Part shown: positions 34,033 to 42,778 of the stretch, piece after piece | Layout: each line of letters begins with the position of its first letter | Numbering within the stretch: the stretch's first letter is position 1 | NCBI GenBank assembly: GCA_000434915.1 | Contig: FR882087.1 | Coordinates: 85,552 to 149,551 of the forward strand | Length of the DNA: 64,000 nt | Reading direction: 5' to 3' | From: Ruminococcus sp. CAG:563 | GTDB lineage: Bacteria; Bacillota; Clostridia; Oscillospirales; Acutalibacteraceae | Made by a program: the position numbers and the translations under genes | The notes under the pieces: generated by a model | What the model saw: the letters and a program-made list of their open reading frames with translations, nothing else | Database searches by the model: none | What the model was told of the DNA's origin: nothing

Positions 34033-34647
34033 TTATTTTATCTGCATTTTCAAATGTGCAAGCGACAGTGCAAGGTTTTCATACTGAATAACTGCGTCTG
34101 CCGGCTTGTAGAGCTGACACGGTGCAAAGCACCACATCAGATGAACGCCGTTCTCATAAAAGAGGTTGCTCACCGACTGAGCGGCATCCGAAGGAACTGC
34201 AATAATACCGATTTGGATATTATGCACCTTGCAGAAGTCCGAAAACTCCGACATTTGCATTATCGGTTTACCGCCCTCGGAAACCGTGTCCTCCTGCGCT
34301 TTTTTATCAAAAGCTGCCAGAACCGATATTCCGAAATCCTCAAAGCCGGAATAGTCAAGCAACGCTTTCCCGAGCCTGCCTGCGCCTATGATTACCGCCT
34401 CGGCCTTATCTCCCGTCATGAATTTTTCAAGACTCTCGATAAGCTCTTGGCACCGATATCCGACCTTTGGTTTACCCGAGCCGCACAATGCGCCGAGATC
34501 CTTTCTAACCTGAACCTCTCCGAGTCCCAGCTCCTTTGCAATCACCGTTGAGGATATGTTTTGCATACTCTCCGGCAAACCTTTTAGAAATCTGAGATAC
34601 ATCGGGATTCTGCCGAGTGCCGGCCGTGATATCTCCGTCTCTTTCAA
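34033..34647 (-). CDS. rex: Redox-sensing transcriptional repressor Rex
   Basis: 204 residues from a TTG start at 34647, five bases after GGGAGGTG; in-frame ATGs upstream overlap that ribosome site and are less likely. The winged helix (about 1-75: ALGRIPMYLRFLKGL, then LGLGEVQVRKDL) is followed by a Rossmann domain with VIIGAGRLGKAL at about 88 that senses NADH/NAD+. Rex typically represses adhE and hydrogenase genes when NADH is low, matching its place directly upstream of adhE. Confidence 0.95.
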   Translation of the reverse strand: MKETEISRPALGRIPMYLRFLKGLPESMQNISSTVIAKELGLGEVQVRKDLGALCGSGKPKVGYRCQELIESLEKFMTGDKAEAVIIGAGRLGKALLDYSGFEDFGISVLAAFDKKAQEDTVSEGGKPIMQMSEFSDFCKVHNIQIGIIAVPSDAAQSVSNLFYENGVHLMWCFAPCQLYKPADAVIQYENLALSLAHLKMQIK

Positions 34648-34677
34648 GATAACACCTCCCATGAACATACGTCGTTC

Positions 34678-34703
34678 CTTTGATTGTTATTATTTTATCA
34701 AAG
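34678..34703 (-). promoter_or_regulatory. Inverted repeat in the rex promoter region
   Basis: CTTTGAT, 12-base AT-rich spacer, ATCAAAG. The spacer includes a TAAAAT-like -10 on the minus strand. It does not match the usual Rex site TTGTTAA-N4-TTAACAA, so its role is uncertain. Confidence 0.35.
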
Positions 34704-34792
34704 TTTTCTCGTTTTGGGAATTGCCTCTTTCTCATATCGGTATTGCATTTATCGATATACCCTTGACGGAACAGGCTCACAGTCTGAAATGT

Positions 34793-35719
34793 TTATATAA
34801 TCACATCAGAAATTGAGGCTATTGCGCCATATTTTTCAGTGCTTTTGCCCGAAATAAATACGGCTTTTTTTGTAAAATTTATTGCATCGTCAAGCGAAAG
34901 TTCATCAAGATTTTTACCTTTTCTGATAAATTCACTGACGAATGTGCCTAAGAAGATGTCTCCGGCACCCGTTGTGTCCACGGTTTTGGCCTTAATTGCC
35001 GGAATATGAGCTTTTTCGCCCTTAAAGCAAAGAGTAGCTCCCTTGTCGCCGTCCGTTACCAGTGCAAGCGTTGCTCCTTTTTCAAAAAGGAAATCCGTTC
35101 CCTTGCCATGGCTTATCATGTCAAGCTCCTCGACCGAAAGTTTTATGATATCAACATAAGGAAGCAAAAATGCCATGCGCTCGGCCGCCTTTTCGGGACT
35201 GTCCCACAGCGGCGGACGGTAGTTTGGGTCATAGGTTACGGTACAGCCGCACTTTTTTGCGGTTTTAACGGCTATTTCCGTTGAGAAATATGACGGCTCG
35301 TCCGTTAATGAAAGTGAACCGAAATGAAAAACCTTTGAATCGGCTATCAGCTTTTTATCAACGTCGGTTTCATATATAAACCTGTCTGCACCGTATGTTC
35401 TGTAAAAACTGAACTTTCTGTCGCCCTTGTCGTTAAGCTCAACAAAAGCAAGGGTGGTGTTATGCTCGTTGTCCTTTTTGAGATAATCGCAATCGATACC
35501 GCAGTCTTTAACGGTTTTGATAAGAAACTCTCCCGGCAAATCGTTGCCGACCTTTCCGATAAAGGCTGTCTTAAGGCCTGCCTTTGCCGCAGTTGCAAGC
35601 ATATTCAGCGGTGCGCCTCCGGCCTTGCGAATAAAGCGCATATCGCCGGCCGAATCAACTCCGTCAGGTACAAAATCTATAAGAATCTCGCCGAGGGCGG
35701 TTATGTCATATTTTCGCAC
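34793..35719 (-). CDS. Fructokinase, PfkB/ribokinase family
   Basis: 308 residues from GTG 35719, six bases after AAAGGGTG (another GTG lies three codons upstream). The N-terminal signature is GGAPLNMLATAAKAG at about 33-47, and the C-terminal catalytic signature is VDTTGAGDIFLGTF at about 245-258 with the base Asp. GEILIDFVPDG at the start is typical of bacterial fructokinases. The enzyme should make fructose 6-phosphate from fructose and ATP. It is monocistronic, with its own promoter. Confidence 0.88.
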   Translation of the reverse strand: MRKYDITALGEILIDFVPDGVDSAGDMRFIRKAGGAPLNMLATAAKAGLKTAFIGKVGNDLPGEFLIKTVKDCGIDCDYLKKDNEHNTTLAFVELNDKGDRKFSFYRTYGADRFIYETDVDKKLIADSKVFHFGSLSLTDEPSYFSTEIAVKTAKKCGCTVTYDPNYRPPLWDSPEKAAERMAFLLPYVDIIKLSVEELDMISHGKGTDFLFEKGATLALVTDGDKGATLCFKGEKAHIPAIKAKTVDTTGAGDIFLGTFVSEFIRKGKNLDELSLDDAINFTKKAVFISGKSTEKYGAIASISDVII

Positions 35720-35769
35720 AGCTGTCACCCTTTTTCAATAATACTTTAAAAATACTTTATACTATTATA

Positions 35770-35798
35770 ATTATATATTATCGGTTTATATTTTTCAA
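35770..35798 (-). promoter_or_regulatory. Promoter of the fructokinase gene
   Basis: Minus strand TTGAAA (35798-35793), 17 bases, TATAAT (35775-35770). Confidence 0.75.
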
Positions 35799-35820
35799 GC
35801 GGTTTGTATATTTAAAGTGC

Positions 35821-35849
35821 TTGCTTTTTTATGTATGATATAGTAAAAT
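35821..35849 (+). promoter_or_regulatory. Promoter of the ChbG-type deacetylase gene
   Basis: TTGCTT at 35821-35826, 17 bases, TAAAAT at 35844-35849. Confidence 0.6.
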
Positions 35850-35892
35850 ATGTATGGTTATATAATCATTCTCCGAACGAGAAGAAACAGGA

Positions 35893-36768
35893 GTGATAAT
35901 TATCAGTAAGTACCTTATTATAAACGCCGACGATTTCGGTCTTTGTCATTCGGCAAACGAAGCATGCATGGATCTTTTTGAAAGCGGTTGTCTTCTTTCG
36001 TCAACGATAATGGCTCCGTGTCCCGGTGCAGATGAAGCAATCGAATTTGCAAAAACACATCCGCAGTATGCTATCGGCGTTCACCTAACCCACACTAACG
36101 AGTGGATGGATAAGTTCCCATGGGGTCCTCTTTCCGACGGAAAGAGCGTCAGAACCCCCGAGGGCAGAATGTGGCCGGAAAGTGAGGACTTTGAGGCTCA
36201 TTGCACATATGATGACGCTTGTGCCGAAACTCTTGCACAGATTGAATACTGCGAAAAAAAAGGCATGAAGCCGTCACACGTTGACTCGCACATGGGTGCA
36301 CTTTACGGACTCAACGGCAAGCTGAAAATGCTTCCGAAAACGCTCGCAATCTGCGGCAAAAAGGGCTATCCCTTCCGTATGTTCTCTAAGCCGCTTGAAT
36401 CACAGTGTCCTCCCGGCACACCGATGTGGCTTTTCAAGGCGGCATGCCGCTTTTCCGGTATATTCGGCAAAATAAATCACGTTCCGATGCCGGATTATCT
36501 GATTTTCCCCGAGAGCATCGAAAGCGGAGAATCCTATGAGGAGTTCAAACACAATTTCATTACGTATCTTACGGATATCCCGGACGGAATTTGCGAGACA
36601 TATATCCACCCGGCTCTTGATACCGACGAAATGAAAGCAATCACAGGAAGATGGAAGAGAAGATACTGGGAATATCTCATCATGAAAGACCCGGATATTT
36701 ATAAGGCATTTGATGAGCACAATATCAAGCTCATCAGCTACCGTGACCTTGTAAAGCTCAAAAAATAA
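35893..36768 (+). CDS. ChbG/HpnK (YdjC) family carbohydrate deacetylase
   Basis: About 291 residues of the YdjC-like family, metal-dependent deacetylases of chitooligosaccharides and related N-acetyl sugars. Hallmarks: LIINADDFGLCHSANEAC at about 8-25 with the Asp pair, IGVHLTHT at about 62 with a metal His, SHVDSHMG at about 128 with a second metal His pair, and YIHPALD at about 236. There is no ATG at the start; the GTG at 35893 overlaps the AGGAG ribosome site, so initiation may really be at the ATT at 35899 or a neighbouring codon. Monocistronic with promoter and terminator. Confidence 0.87.
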   Translation: MIIISKYLIINADDFGLCHSANEACMDLFESGCLLSSTIMAPCPGADEAIEFAKTHPQYAIGVHLTHTNEWMDKFPWGPLSDGKSVRTPEGRMWPESEDFEAHCTYDDACAETLAQIEYCEKKGMKPSHVDSHMGALYGLNGKLKMLPKTLAICGKKGYPFRMFSKPLESQCPPGTPMWLFKAACRFSGIFGKINHVPMPDYLIFPESIESGESYEEFKHNFITYLTDIPDGICETYIHPALDTDEMKAITGRWKRRYWEYLIMKDPDIYKAFDEHNIKLISYRDLVKLKK

Positions 36769-36775
36769 AATGACA

Positions 36776-36813
36776 AAAGACGAAAGCGGTTAAAATTGCT
36801 TTCGTCTTTTTTT
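36776..36813 (+). terminator. Intrinsic terminator of the deacetylase gene
   Basis: AGACGAAAGC and GCTTTCGTCT, a perfect 10-bp stem with a 10-base loop, then TTTTTTT. Confidence 0.9.
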
Positions 36814-36837
36814 ATATAGTAAAAATCAAACAGCTTA

Positions 36838-36869
36838 AACGAAACCGCTCTCCAAAAGGAAAGCGGTTT
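36838..36869 (-). terminator. Intrinsic terminator of the gyrase-to-aspS gene run
   Basis: Minus strand AAAACCGCTTTCC, TTTT loop, GGAGAGCGGTTTCGTTT. It lies ten bases after the aspS stop. Confidence 0.78.
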
Positions 36870-36878
36870 TGACTCTGT

Positions 36879-38660
36879 TTATTCTGTTTTAAGCTTAATT
36901 CCAAGCTCATCAAGCTGGAGATCATCAACCTCTGCCGGGCAGCCTGTCATCGGCTCGCTTGCATTCTGAACCTTCGGGTAAGCAACAACATCTCTCAAGC
37001 TGTCGCAGCCGAGCATCTGCATAACGAGACGGTCAAGACCGATACCCATTCCGCCGTGCGGCGGTGCGCCGTATCTGAATGCGTCAAGCAGGTAGCCGAA
37101 CTTTGCGTAAGCTTCCTCCTGAGTGAGGTTGAGAAGGGTGAAAATTCTGCTCTGAAGCTCAGGATTCGTGATTCTGATTGAACCGGATGAAAGCTCGATT
37201 CCGTTGAGAACAAGGTCGTAAGCCTTTGCTCTTACCTTAGCCTTATCTGTTTCAAGATATTCAAGACACTCGTCCATCGGAGCGGTGAACGGGTGATGCA
37301 TGGCAACCCATGTCTTGCTGTCCTCATCCCAATCGAAGAACGGGAACTCGGTAATCCAAAGGAGGTTGTACTGACCCTCCGGAATTATATCAAGTCTCTT
37401 TGCAACCTCCTGACGGAGTGCGCCGAGAGCGTTGAAAACGATTGAATTCTTAACGTCGCCGATAATAAGAACAACGTCGCCTGCTTCTGCACCCGCCTTA
37501 TCAAGGATAGCCTTAAGCTCGTCCTCGGTGATAAACTTTGCAAAGGAGGAGGAGACCGTTCCGTCCTCGGCGATTCTTGCCCACGCAAGGCCCTTTGCAC
37601 CGTTACCCTTAACCGAATCGGTGAGCTTATCTATCTCTTTTCTTGAAAGTGACTTGAAAGCATTCTTTGCCGTGATGCCACGGACAGAGCCGCCGTCCTT
37701 TACCGTGTTGGAAAATACGCCGAAGCCGCAGTCCTTAACAATATCGCTGAGGTCATAAAGCTCCATGCCGTAACGTGTGTCCGGCTTATCCGAGCCGAAA
37801 CGCTCCATAGCCTCTTTATATGTAATTCTCGGAAGCGGAAGCTGAATATCAACGCCGAGAGCCTCTTTGAAAACTCGCTTCATGTAGCCCTCGCCGATAT
37901 TGAGAACGTCCTCCATGTCAACGAATGACATTTCAAGGTCGATCTGTGTGAATTCCGGCTGACGGTCGGCACGAAGATCCTCATCACGGAAGCAGCGTGC
38001 AATCTGCATATATCTGTCAAAGCCCGCAACCATTGAAAGCTGCTTGTAGAGCTGCGGTGACTGCGGAAGAGCATAGAATGAACCGTTGTGAATACGGCTT
38101 GGAACGAGGAAATCTCTTGCTCCCTCGGGAGTGGAGCGGATAAGAATCGGTGTTTCAATCTCAATAAAACCGTTCTCGTCGAAATAGTCACGGGTAATCT
38201 TACAAATCTTGTGGCGCATGATAATGTTGCGCTGAAGGTCGGGACGACGAAGGTCAAGATAGCGATATTTAAGTCTTGTCAGCTCGGAAGTCTGGCAATT
38301 CTCAACAATTTCAAACGGCGGAGTTTCACTCTTGCCGAGAACTCGAAGATCTGTAACGTCGACCTCAATTTCACCTGTCGGGATTTCGGTATTCTTTGAA
38401 GAACGCTCACGGACAACGCCCTTTGCCATGAGAACAAATTCGCTTCTTGCCGAAAAAGCCTTGTCGAAGATTTTCTTGTCTGTGTTTTCACCGAATGCGA
38501 GCTGAACAATACCTGTTCTGTCACGCAAGTCGATAAAAATAAGTGCACCAAGGTCACGCTGACGCTGTACCCAGCCTGCAACGACAACCTCTCTGCCGAC
38601 GTCGCCGATTCTGAGGTCGCCGCAATAGTCGGTACGCTTTAAGCCTGTCATAAAGTCCAT
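36879..38660 (-). CDS. aspS: Aspartyl-tRNA synthetase
   Basis: 593 residues, the bacterial AspRS length with the GAD insertion domain. N-terminal OB fold (about 1-105, VVVAGWVQRQRDLGALIFID), class II catalytic core with ENGFIEIETPIL, the ARCFRDEDLRADRQPEFTQI motif 2 loop at about 217-236, and the GIGLDRLVMQ motif 3 near 548. Its ATG overlaps the last base of the hisS stop, with GGAGG in the end of hisS, so the two are translationally coupled, as often seen in Firmicutes. No T-box leader is visible. Confidence 0.97.
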   Translation of the reverse strand: MDFMTGLKRTDYCGDLRIGDVGREVVVAGWVQRQRDLGALIFIDLRDRTGIVQLAFGENTDKKIFDKAFSARSEFVLMAKGVVRERSSKNTEIPTGEIEVDVTDLRVLGKSETPPFEIVENCQTSELTRLKYRYLDLRRPDLQRNIIMRHKICKITRDYFDENGFIEIETPILIRSTPEGARDFLVPSRIHNGSFYALPQSPQLYKQLSMVAGFDRYMQIARCFRDEDLRADRQPEFTQIDLEMSFVDMEDVLNIGEGYMKRVFKEALGVDIQLPLPRITYKEAMERFGSDKPDTRYGMELYDLSDIVKDCGFGVFSNTVKDGGSVRGITAKNAFKSLSRKEIDKLTDSVKGNGAKGLAWARIAEDGTVSSSFAKFITEDELKAILDKAGAEAGDVVLIIGDVKNSIVFNALGALRQEVAKRLDIIPEGQYNLLWITEFPFFDWDEDSKTWVAMHHPFTAPMDECLEYLETDKAKVRAKAYDLVLNGIELSSGSIRITNPELQSRIFTLLNLTQEEAYAKFGYLLDAFRYGAPPHGGMGIGLDRLVMQMLGCDSLRDVVAYPKVQNASEPMTGCPAEVDDLQLDELGIKLKTE

Positions 38661-40012
38661 TATATTAAGCCTCCTAAAATTTTGCTTAAATCTATATTAT
38701 CCATATCCTCAGCGGCAGTGCCTTGAAGCTTCATGGCTGCCGATTGAAGTGAATATTCCATAAAATCATCGGAAAAGCTGTCAAGAGAAATCTCCTGTGT
38801 TTCGCCGCTTTCCATATTTTTGACCTTTGCAACGCCCGCCGTGAGGTCGTCGTCGCCGATAATCGTTGTAAATCTTGCACCGATTTTGTCGGCAAATTTC
38901 ATCTGAGCCTTTACGGAACGGCCGACAACGTCGAACTGTGCACCGATGCCGGACTGACGAAGCTCAAGTGCAAGAGCCGCAGCCTTAGTCAAAGCCGCAT
39001 CGCCGATGCTGCCGATGTAAATCTCAGGAACGTCCGCAGCCGGGAGTGCGATTCCCTGCGCCTCAAGAAGGAGAAGAATTCTTTCAAGTCCGAGCGCAAA
39101 TCCGAGAGCCGGAACATGAGGACCGCCGATTTCTTCAACAAGTCCGTCATAGCGACCGCCTGCGCAAACTGCACTCTGTGCGCCGAGAGCGTCGGTCACA
39201 AACTCAAATACCGTGCGTGTATAATAATCAAGACCTCTTACGATGTGCGGATTGACCGTGTATGAAATGTTCATCGCTTCAAGGTACATTTTTACTTTTT
39301 CAAAGTGGTCGTGGCACTCGTCACAGAGATAGTCAAGGATTATCGGTGCGTCCTGTCCGATTTCGTGACAAATCGGGCTTTTGCAGTCGAGAATTCTCAT
39401 CGGGTTTCGGTCAAGTCTTTCACGGCATGTGTCGCAAAGCTCATCCTTGCGTGATTCAAAGTAAGCTTTCAGGGCATCCTGATATTTTTTGCGGCAGGTC
39501 GGGCAGCCGATTGAATTAATTTCAAGACTTATTCTGTCAATACCGAGGAAGCCGAAAATCTCATTGCCGAGCGAGATAACCTCTGCGTCGGCGGCAGGAG
39601 AAGCCGTGCCGTAGCACTCAATGCCGAACTGGTGAAATTCACGCAGTCTGCCTGCCTGCGGCTTCTCATAGCGATAGCACGAGGTTACATAGCTTACCTT
39701 TTGCGGCATCGGCTCGTTCTGGAGTCCGTGCTCAAGGAAAGCTCTTGCTGCGCCGGCCGTTCCCTCGGGTCTGAGGGTAATTGAGCGGCCGCCCTTGTCG
39801 TTAAATGTGTACATTTCTTTCTGAACAACGTCAGTAGTATCACCGACAGAACGTGTAAAAAGCTCCGTGTGCTCAAAAACGGGAGTGCGAATTTCTTTGA
39901 ATCCGAAATCCTTTGCAATGTTGAGCAAGGTGCTTTCAATAAACTGATTTTTGTGGCTTTCAGAAGGAAGAACGTCCTGCGTTCCCTTGATAGCCTTGGT
40001 TATAAGTGCCAT
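38660..40012 (-). CDS. hisS: Histidyl-tRNA synthetase
   Basis: 450 residues from ATG 40012 (GAGGAG site). Class II motif 2 region CYRYEKPQAGRLREFHQFG, HisA signature RGLDYYTRTVFE at about 262-273, and motif 3 near ALGFALGLERILLL at about 301. The C-terminal anticodon-binding domain spans about 330-430. A Cys-rich insert in the catalytic domain (CPTCR, CDTCRERL, CDECH at about 178-238) could bind zinc, a known feature of some clostridial HisRS. Confidence 0.97.
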   Translation of the reverse strand: MALITKAIKGTQDVLPSESHKNQFIESTLLNIAKDFGFKEIRTPVFEHTELFTRSVGDTTDVVQKEMYTFNDKGGRSITLRPEGTAGAARAFLEHGLQNEPMPQKVSYVTSCYRYEKPQAGRLREFHQFGIECYGTASPAADAEVISLGNEIFGFLGIDRISLEINSIGCPTCRKKYQDALKAYFESRKDELCDTCRERLDRNPMRILDCKSPICHEIGQDAPIILDYLCDECHDHFEKVKMYLEAMNISYTVNPHIVRGLDYYTRTVFEFVTDALGAQSAVCAGGRYDGLVEEIGGPHVPALGFALGLERILLLLEAQGIALPAADVPEIYIGSIGDAALTKAAALALELRQSGIGAQFDVVGRSVKAQMKFADKIGARFTTIIGDDDLTAGVAKVKNMESGETQEISLDSFSDDFMEYSLQSAAMKLQGTAAEDMDNIDLSKILGGLI

Positions 40013-40036
40013 ATAAAAACTCCTCACTGAGTTGTA

Positions 40037-40699
40037 TTACTTGTTTTTTATCTTATCTTTATTTTTTCTGTAATCCGTCATCAAAATATGGAAAGCCATG
40101 TATTCCGGCAAGAGAGCCTGTGCGGCAATAATTGCAACAGCAAAGCCCTTGGCAACACCGGATATTGCAAAATAAACAACCGTAAAAGCAACCGAAGCAA
40201 TGCCTATTGCCAAAGACAGCAGGGAGAGAAGGTACGGTTTTTTTAACACATCTGCCGCTCTGAGCAGCAGAATAATATCCGTCAAAACAAGTGCGGCAAG
40301 CGAAAAGATGTAGTAAAAATCCGCAAAGCCGCCGTAATTAACGCTGACTTTTGCAAATACGACAATAGCAAACCAGTTGCCGATAAAGGGCAGTGACAGC
40401 ACTGCACCGAGAATCTCGGCTGTTTTCTGCGGCAAGCCCTTATAGTTGCCGTAAATAAACGGGACACATATCAGAAAAACTATAACCGAAATTATCATTG
40501 CGATTTCGGAATAGTAGGCGCACTTGAAGAACAGGCTGAAAAAAGCAAGAATAACAAAAAGCGTACCGACACCGAAGAAACCGATTGAGAGTGCAAGTTC
40601 CTTTGTATCTTTTTTCTCCTTATGTTTTATCGGCTTGCCGCAATGCGGACATTTGATAAAATTCGGATTTATTTCTTTCTTGCAATTTTTACAGCGCAT
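40037..40699 (-). CDS. Small zinc-ribbon membrane protein
   Basis: 220 residues from ATG 40699 (GGAGGAG site). Zinc ribbon CKNCKKEI and CPHCG at about 3-23, a Lys/Glu linker, then about six hydrophobic segments to residue 215. No enzyme motif; function unknown. It is placed between mgsA and hisS, 24 bases from hisS, and is likely part of the same transcript. Confidence 0.72.
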   Translation of the reverse strand: MRCKNCKKEINPNFIKCPHCGKPIKHKEKKDTKELALSIGFFGVGTLFVILAFFSLFFKCAYYSEIAMIISVIVFLICVPFIYGNYKGLPQKTAEILGAVLSLPFIGNWFAIVVFAKVSVNYGGFADFYYIFSLAALVLTDIILLLRAADVLKKPYLLSLLSLAIGIASVAFTVVYFAISGVAKGFAVAIIAAQALLPEYMAFHILMTDYRKNKDKIKNK

Positions 40700-40793
40700 T
40701 TTTCTCCTCCGCCATTTTTCAGGACACAACTATCCAATCCGCACGGCAAATTATTTTTTGCCGCACAGCCTGGATAAGCTGTCTTATTTCAAC

Positions 40794-41198
40794 TTAATAC
40801 TTCGGATTGACGATATCACGCCAGTCAAGGTCGCCCCTATCGAGTGAATGTATAAGAGCCTCAGCCGTGGCAATGTTGGTTGCCGCAGGAACGTTGTGAA
40901 CGTCGCAAAGTCTGAGCAGACTTGAAACGTTAGGCTCATGCTCCTTGGGATCAAGCGGATCGTTGAAGATGAGAAGCATATCTATTTCGTTGCAGGCAAT
41001 GAGCGCACCGATCTGCTGATCTCCGCCCTGTGAGCCACGCAGAAAGGTCGTGATTTCAAGGCCTGTTGCGTCGGCAACAAGTTTGCCTGTTGTGCCTGTT
41101 GCAAAGAGCCTGTGACGGCTGAGAATTCCGCAATATGCAATGCAGAACTGAGTCATAAGTTCTTTTTTTGCGTCATGAGCAATAATAGCAATATTCAT
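40794..41198 (-). CDS. mgsA: Methylglyoxal synthase
   Basis: 134 residues, the normal length. It converts dihydroxyacetone phosphate to methylglyoxal and phosphate, a bypass used under sugar-phosphate stress. Signatures: FATGTTGKLV for phosphate binding at about 32-41, GSQGGDQQIGALI at about 55-67 with the catalytic Asp, and FNDPLDPKEHEPNV at about 78-91. ATG after GGAGG. Confidence 0.96.
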   Translation of the reverse strand: MNIAIIAHDAKKELMTQFCIAYCGILSRHRLFATGTTGKLVADATGLEITTFLRGSQGGDQQIGALIACNEIDMLLIFNDPLDPKEHEPNVSSLLRLCDVHNVPAATNIATAEALIHSLDRGDLDWRDIVNPKY

Positions 41199-41238
41199 AA
41201 ATTACCTCCGTTTTATATAGTTAAAACTAAGTTAAGTT

Positions 41239-42750
41239 TTAGTTGTCAGACAAGAAGTTAAAGAGATCGTATTTAACATTCCATACGGAATCCGGATCAG
41301 AGAAAAAGTCTATATTTGATTGCTCCCGTCCATCGGTCAATTCTTTTAATCCGTTTTTATCAACAGAATGGTATTTGACGGAATCATATGGAACTCCGCA
41401 AGAACCTCCGATTTTGAAAAAAGCAAGTTGATATACGCAGGCAAAGGCACAAACAATAATGACAGCCGTTCTTATTAACGGACGTTTTATTGAAATTTTG
41501 TGTTTGCGCTGTTTTATATCGGTATAAATATATTCTACCGAATATATAATCAGGAACATAAACATTGTTGTGCCTGAGATGCAGGTTCGCTCCGGAGAAT
41601 TGTTTGATGCAGCCATCATTATCTGTGATCCGATAGCCAAGATTGTTGCTGCAAATGGGAGAAAAGCTTGTTTCTCAATATAGAGCTTAACTATTACATA
41701 TACCGTCGAGACTGCAAAGACAAACAAATACAATCCCCACAGGATACCGATCAAAGTATTAAGTACATAGGAAAAAGGAATTGTTTTGCCCAAAAAGTTC
41801 AATGCAAAAATAATTGCTTTTAAAAGGCAATTCAAAATGTTTGCTGAAATCAAGTAAATTATAACCGGAATAGTGATTTTTCGTGAAATTTTGTTGCTGT
41901 CTTTAAATTTATAAAGCCAATATGATGTGCACACAGCTAAAAAAGACACCATTATTATAACACTTATGTTGTCTATCCAATTTTGCCGTATGATGATTAG
42001 AATATTTTGGAATAAAAGGCGAGCCCCTTGAAATCCCTGATTTGAAACTCGGTTATGCGTACCCGGTGCAAAAATAACCGTAGCATAGCCGATAGCGGAG
42101 AAAACAGTACACAAAATAGTATAAGTGTTTATCTTTTTCTTTCTTACTATTGCATCAAAAATAATTAGCACAAACCATCCGAATGCCATCATTCCTGTTT
42201 GTTCCATCGTTGCACCGCAAAGAAAGCTCCATATAATCAGCAAAACAGAATTTGGCTTCCTGACTGTCCATAGCATCAAAAGAAGCAGCATCAAGACCGG
42301 AAGAAAATAATTGAAACTACCGGTTAACCAATAAACGGATCTTGCATATACACCGAACGTTACTGTCATATATAAGAATACAACTAATGTCAATGCTGCT
42401 TTTTGATTTTCCCGATCAGGAACGGCAAGTTTAGCAATAACCTTGCAATAAAGTATGAGTGCAAAAGTTAACAACACTTTCCAGAGAACAAATGTTATTC
42501 TGTTCCTCAAAAAGACCGTAGCAAGGATATGCATTAAAAGCCGACCGTTTTCATGCGTATAATGCCATTTGAAATATTCAAGCATTACAGATGGCGAGCA
42601 TACGCCAATGCTTTTATACCAAAGATCATCAAGATGTATTCCTGTCTTGAAAAGAATGTAAATGTTCGTCAACGAGAACAATAACAGTGCGATGTAATGA
42701 TAATTTTGATAAAGAAAGCCTTTTATATCACGTGGCTTTGTCAGATTCAT
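41239..42750 (-). CDS. DUF6056-like polytopic membrane protein, possible GT-C glycosyltransferase
   Basis: 503 residues with about ten membrane segments. The first extracytoplasmic loop carries HLDDLWYKS at about 38, an Asp-Asp pair in the place used for catalysis or metal binding by GT-C glycosyltransferases, followed by WHYTHENGRLLMH at about 61 and YWLTGSFNYFLPV at about 139. This matches my memory of DUF6056 proteins. It probably moves a sugar from a lipid carrier onto a surface molecule, an inference from fold only. It lies within the gyrase-to-aspS run. Confidence 0.75.
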   Translation of the reverse strand: MNLTKPRDIKGFLYQNYHYIALLLFSLTNIYILFKTGIHLDDLWYKSIGVCSPSVMLEYFKWHYTHENGRLLMHILATVFLRNRITFVLWKVLLTFALILYCKVIAKLAVPDRENQKAALTLVVFLYMTVTFGVYARSVYWLTGSFNYFLPVLMLLLLMLWTVRKPNSVLLIIWSFLCGATMEQTGMMAFGWFVLIIFDAIVRKKKINTYTILCTVFSAIGYATVIFAPGTHNRVSNQGFQGARLLFQNILIIIRQNWIDNISVIIMVSFLAVCTSYWLYKFKDSNKISRKITIPVIIYLISANILNCLLKAIIFALNFLGKTIPFSYVLNTLIGILWGLYLFVFAVSTVYVIVKLYIEKQAFLPFAATILAIGSQIMMAASNNSPERTCISGTTMFMFLIIYSVEYIYTDIKQRKHKISIKRPLIRTAVIIVCAFACVYQLAFFKIGGSCGVPYDSVKYHSVDKNGLKELTDGREQSNIDFFSDPDSVWNVKYDLFNFLSDN

Positions 42751-42778
42751 TCCGCAGCTCCTATTCCGCTAAGAGAAC

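Noticed and set aside
30393..34792. Classical Rex operators
   Set aside because: No TTGTTAA-N4-TTAACAA-like site found by eye near rex, adhE or the ferredoxin genes; a motif scan would be needed.
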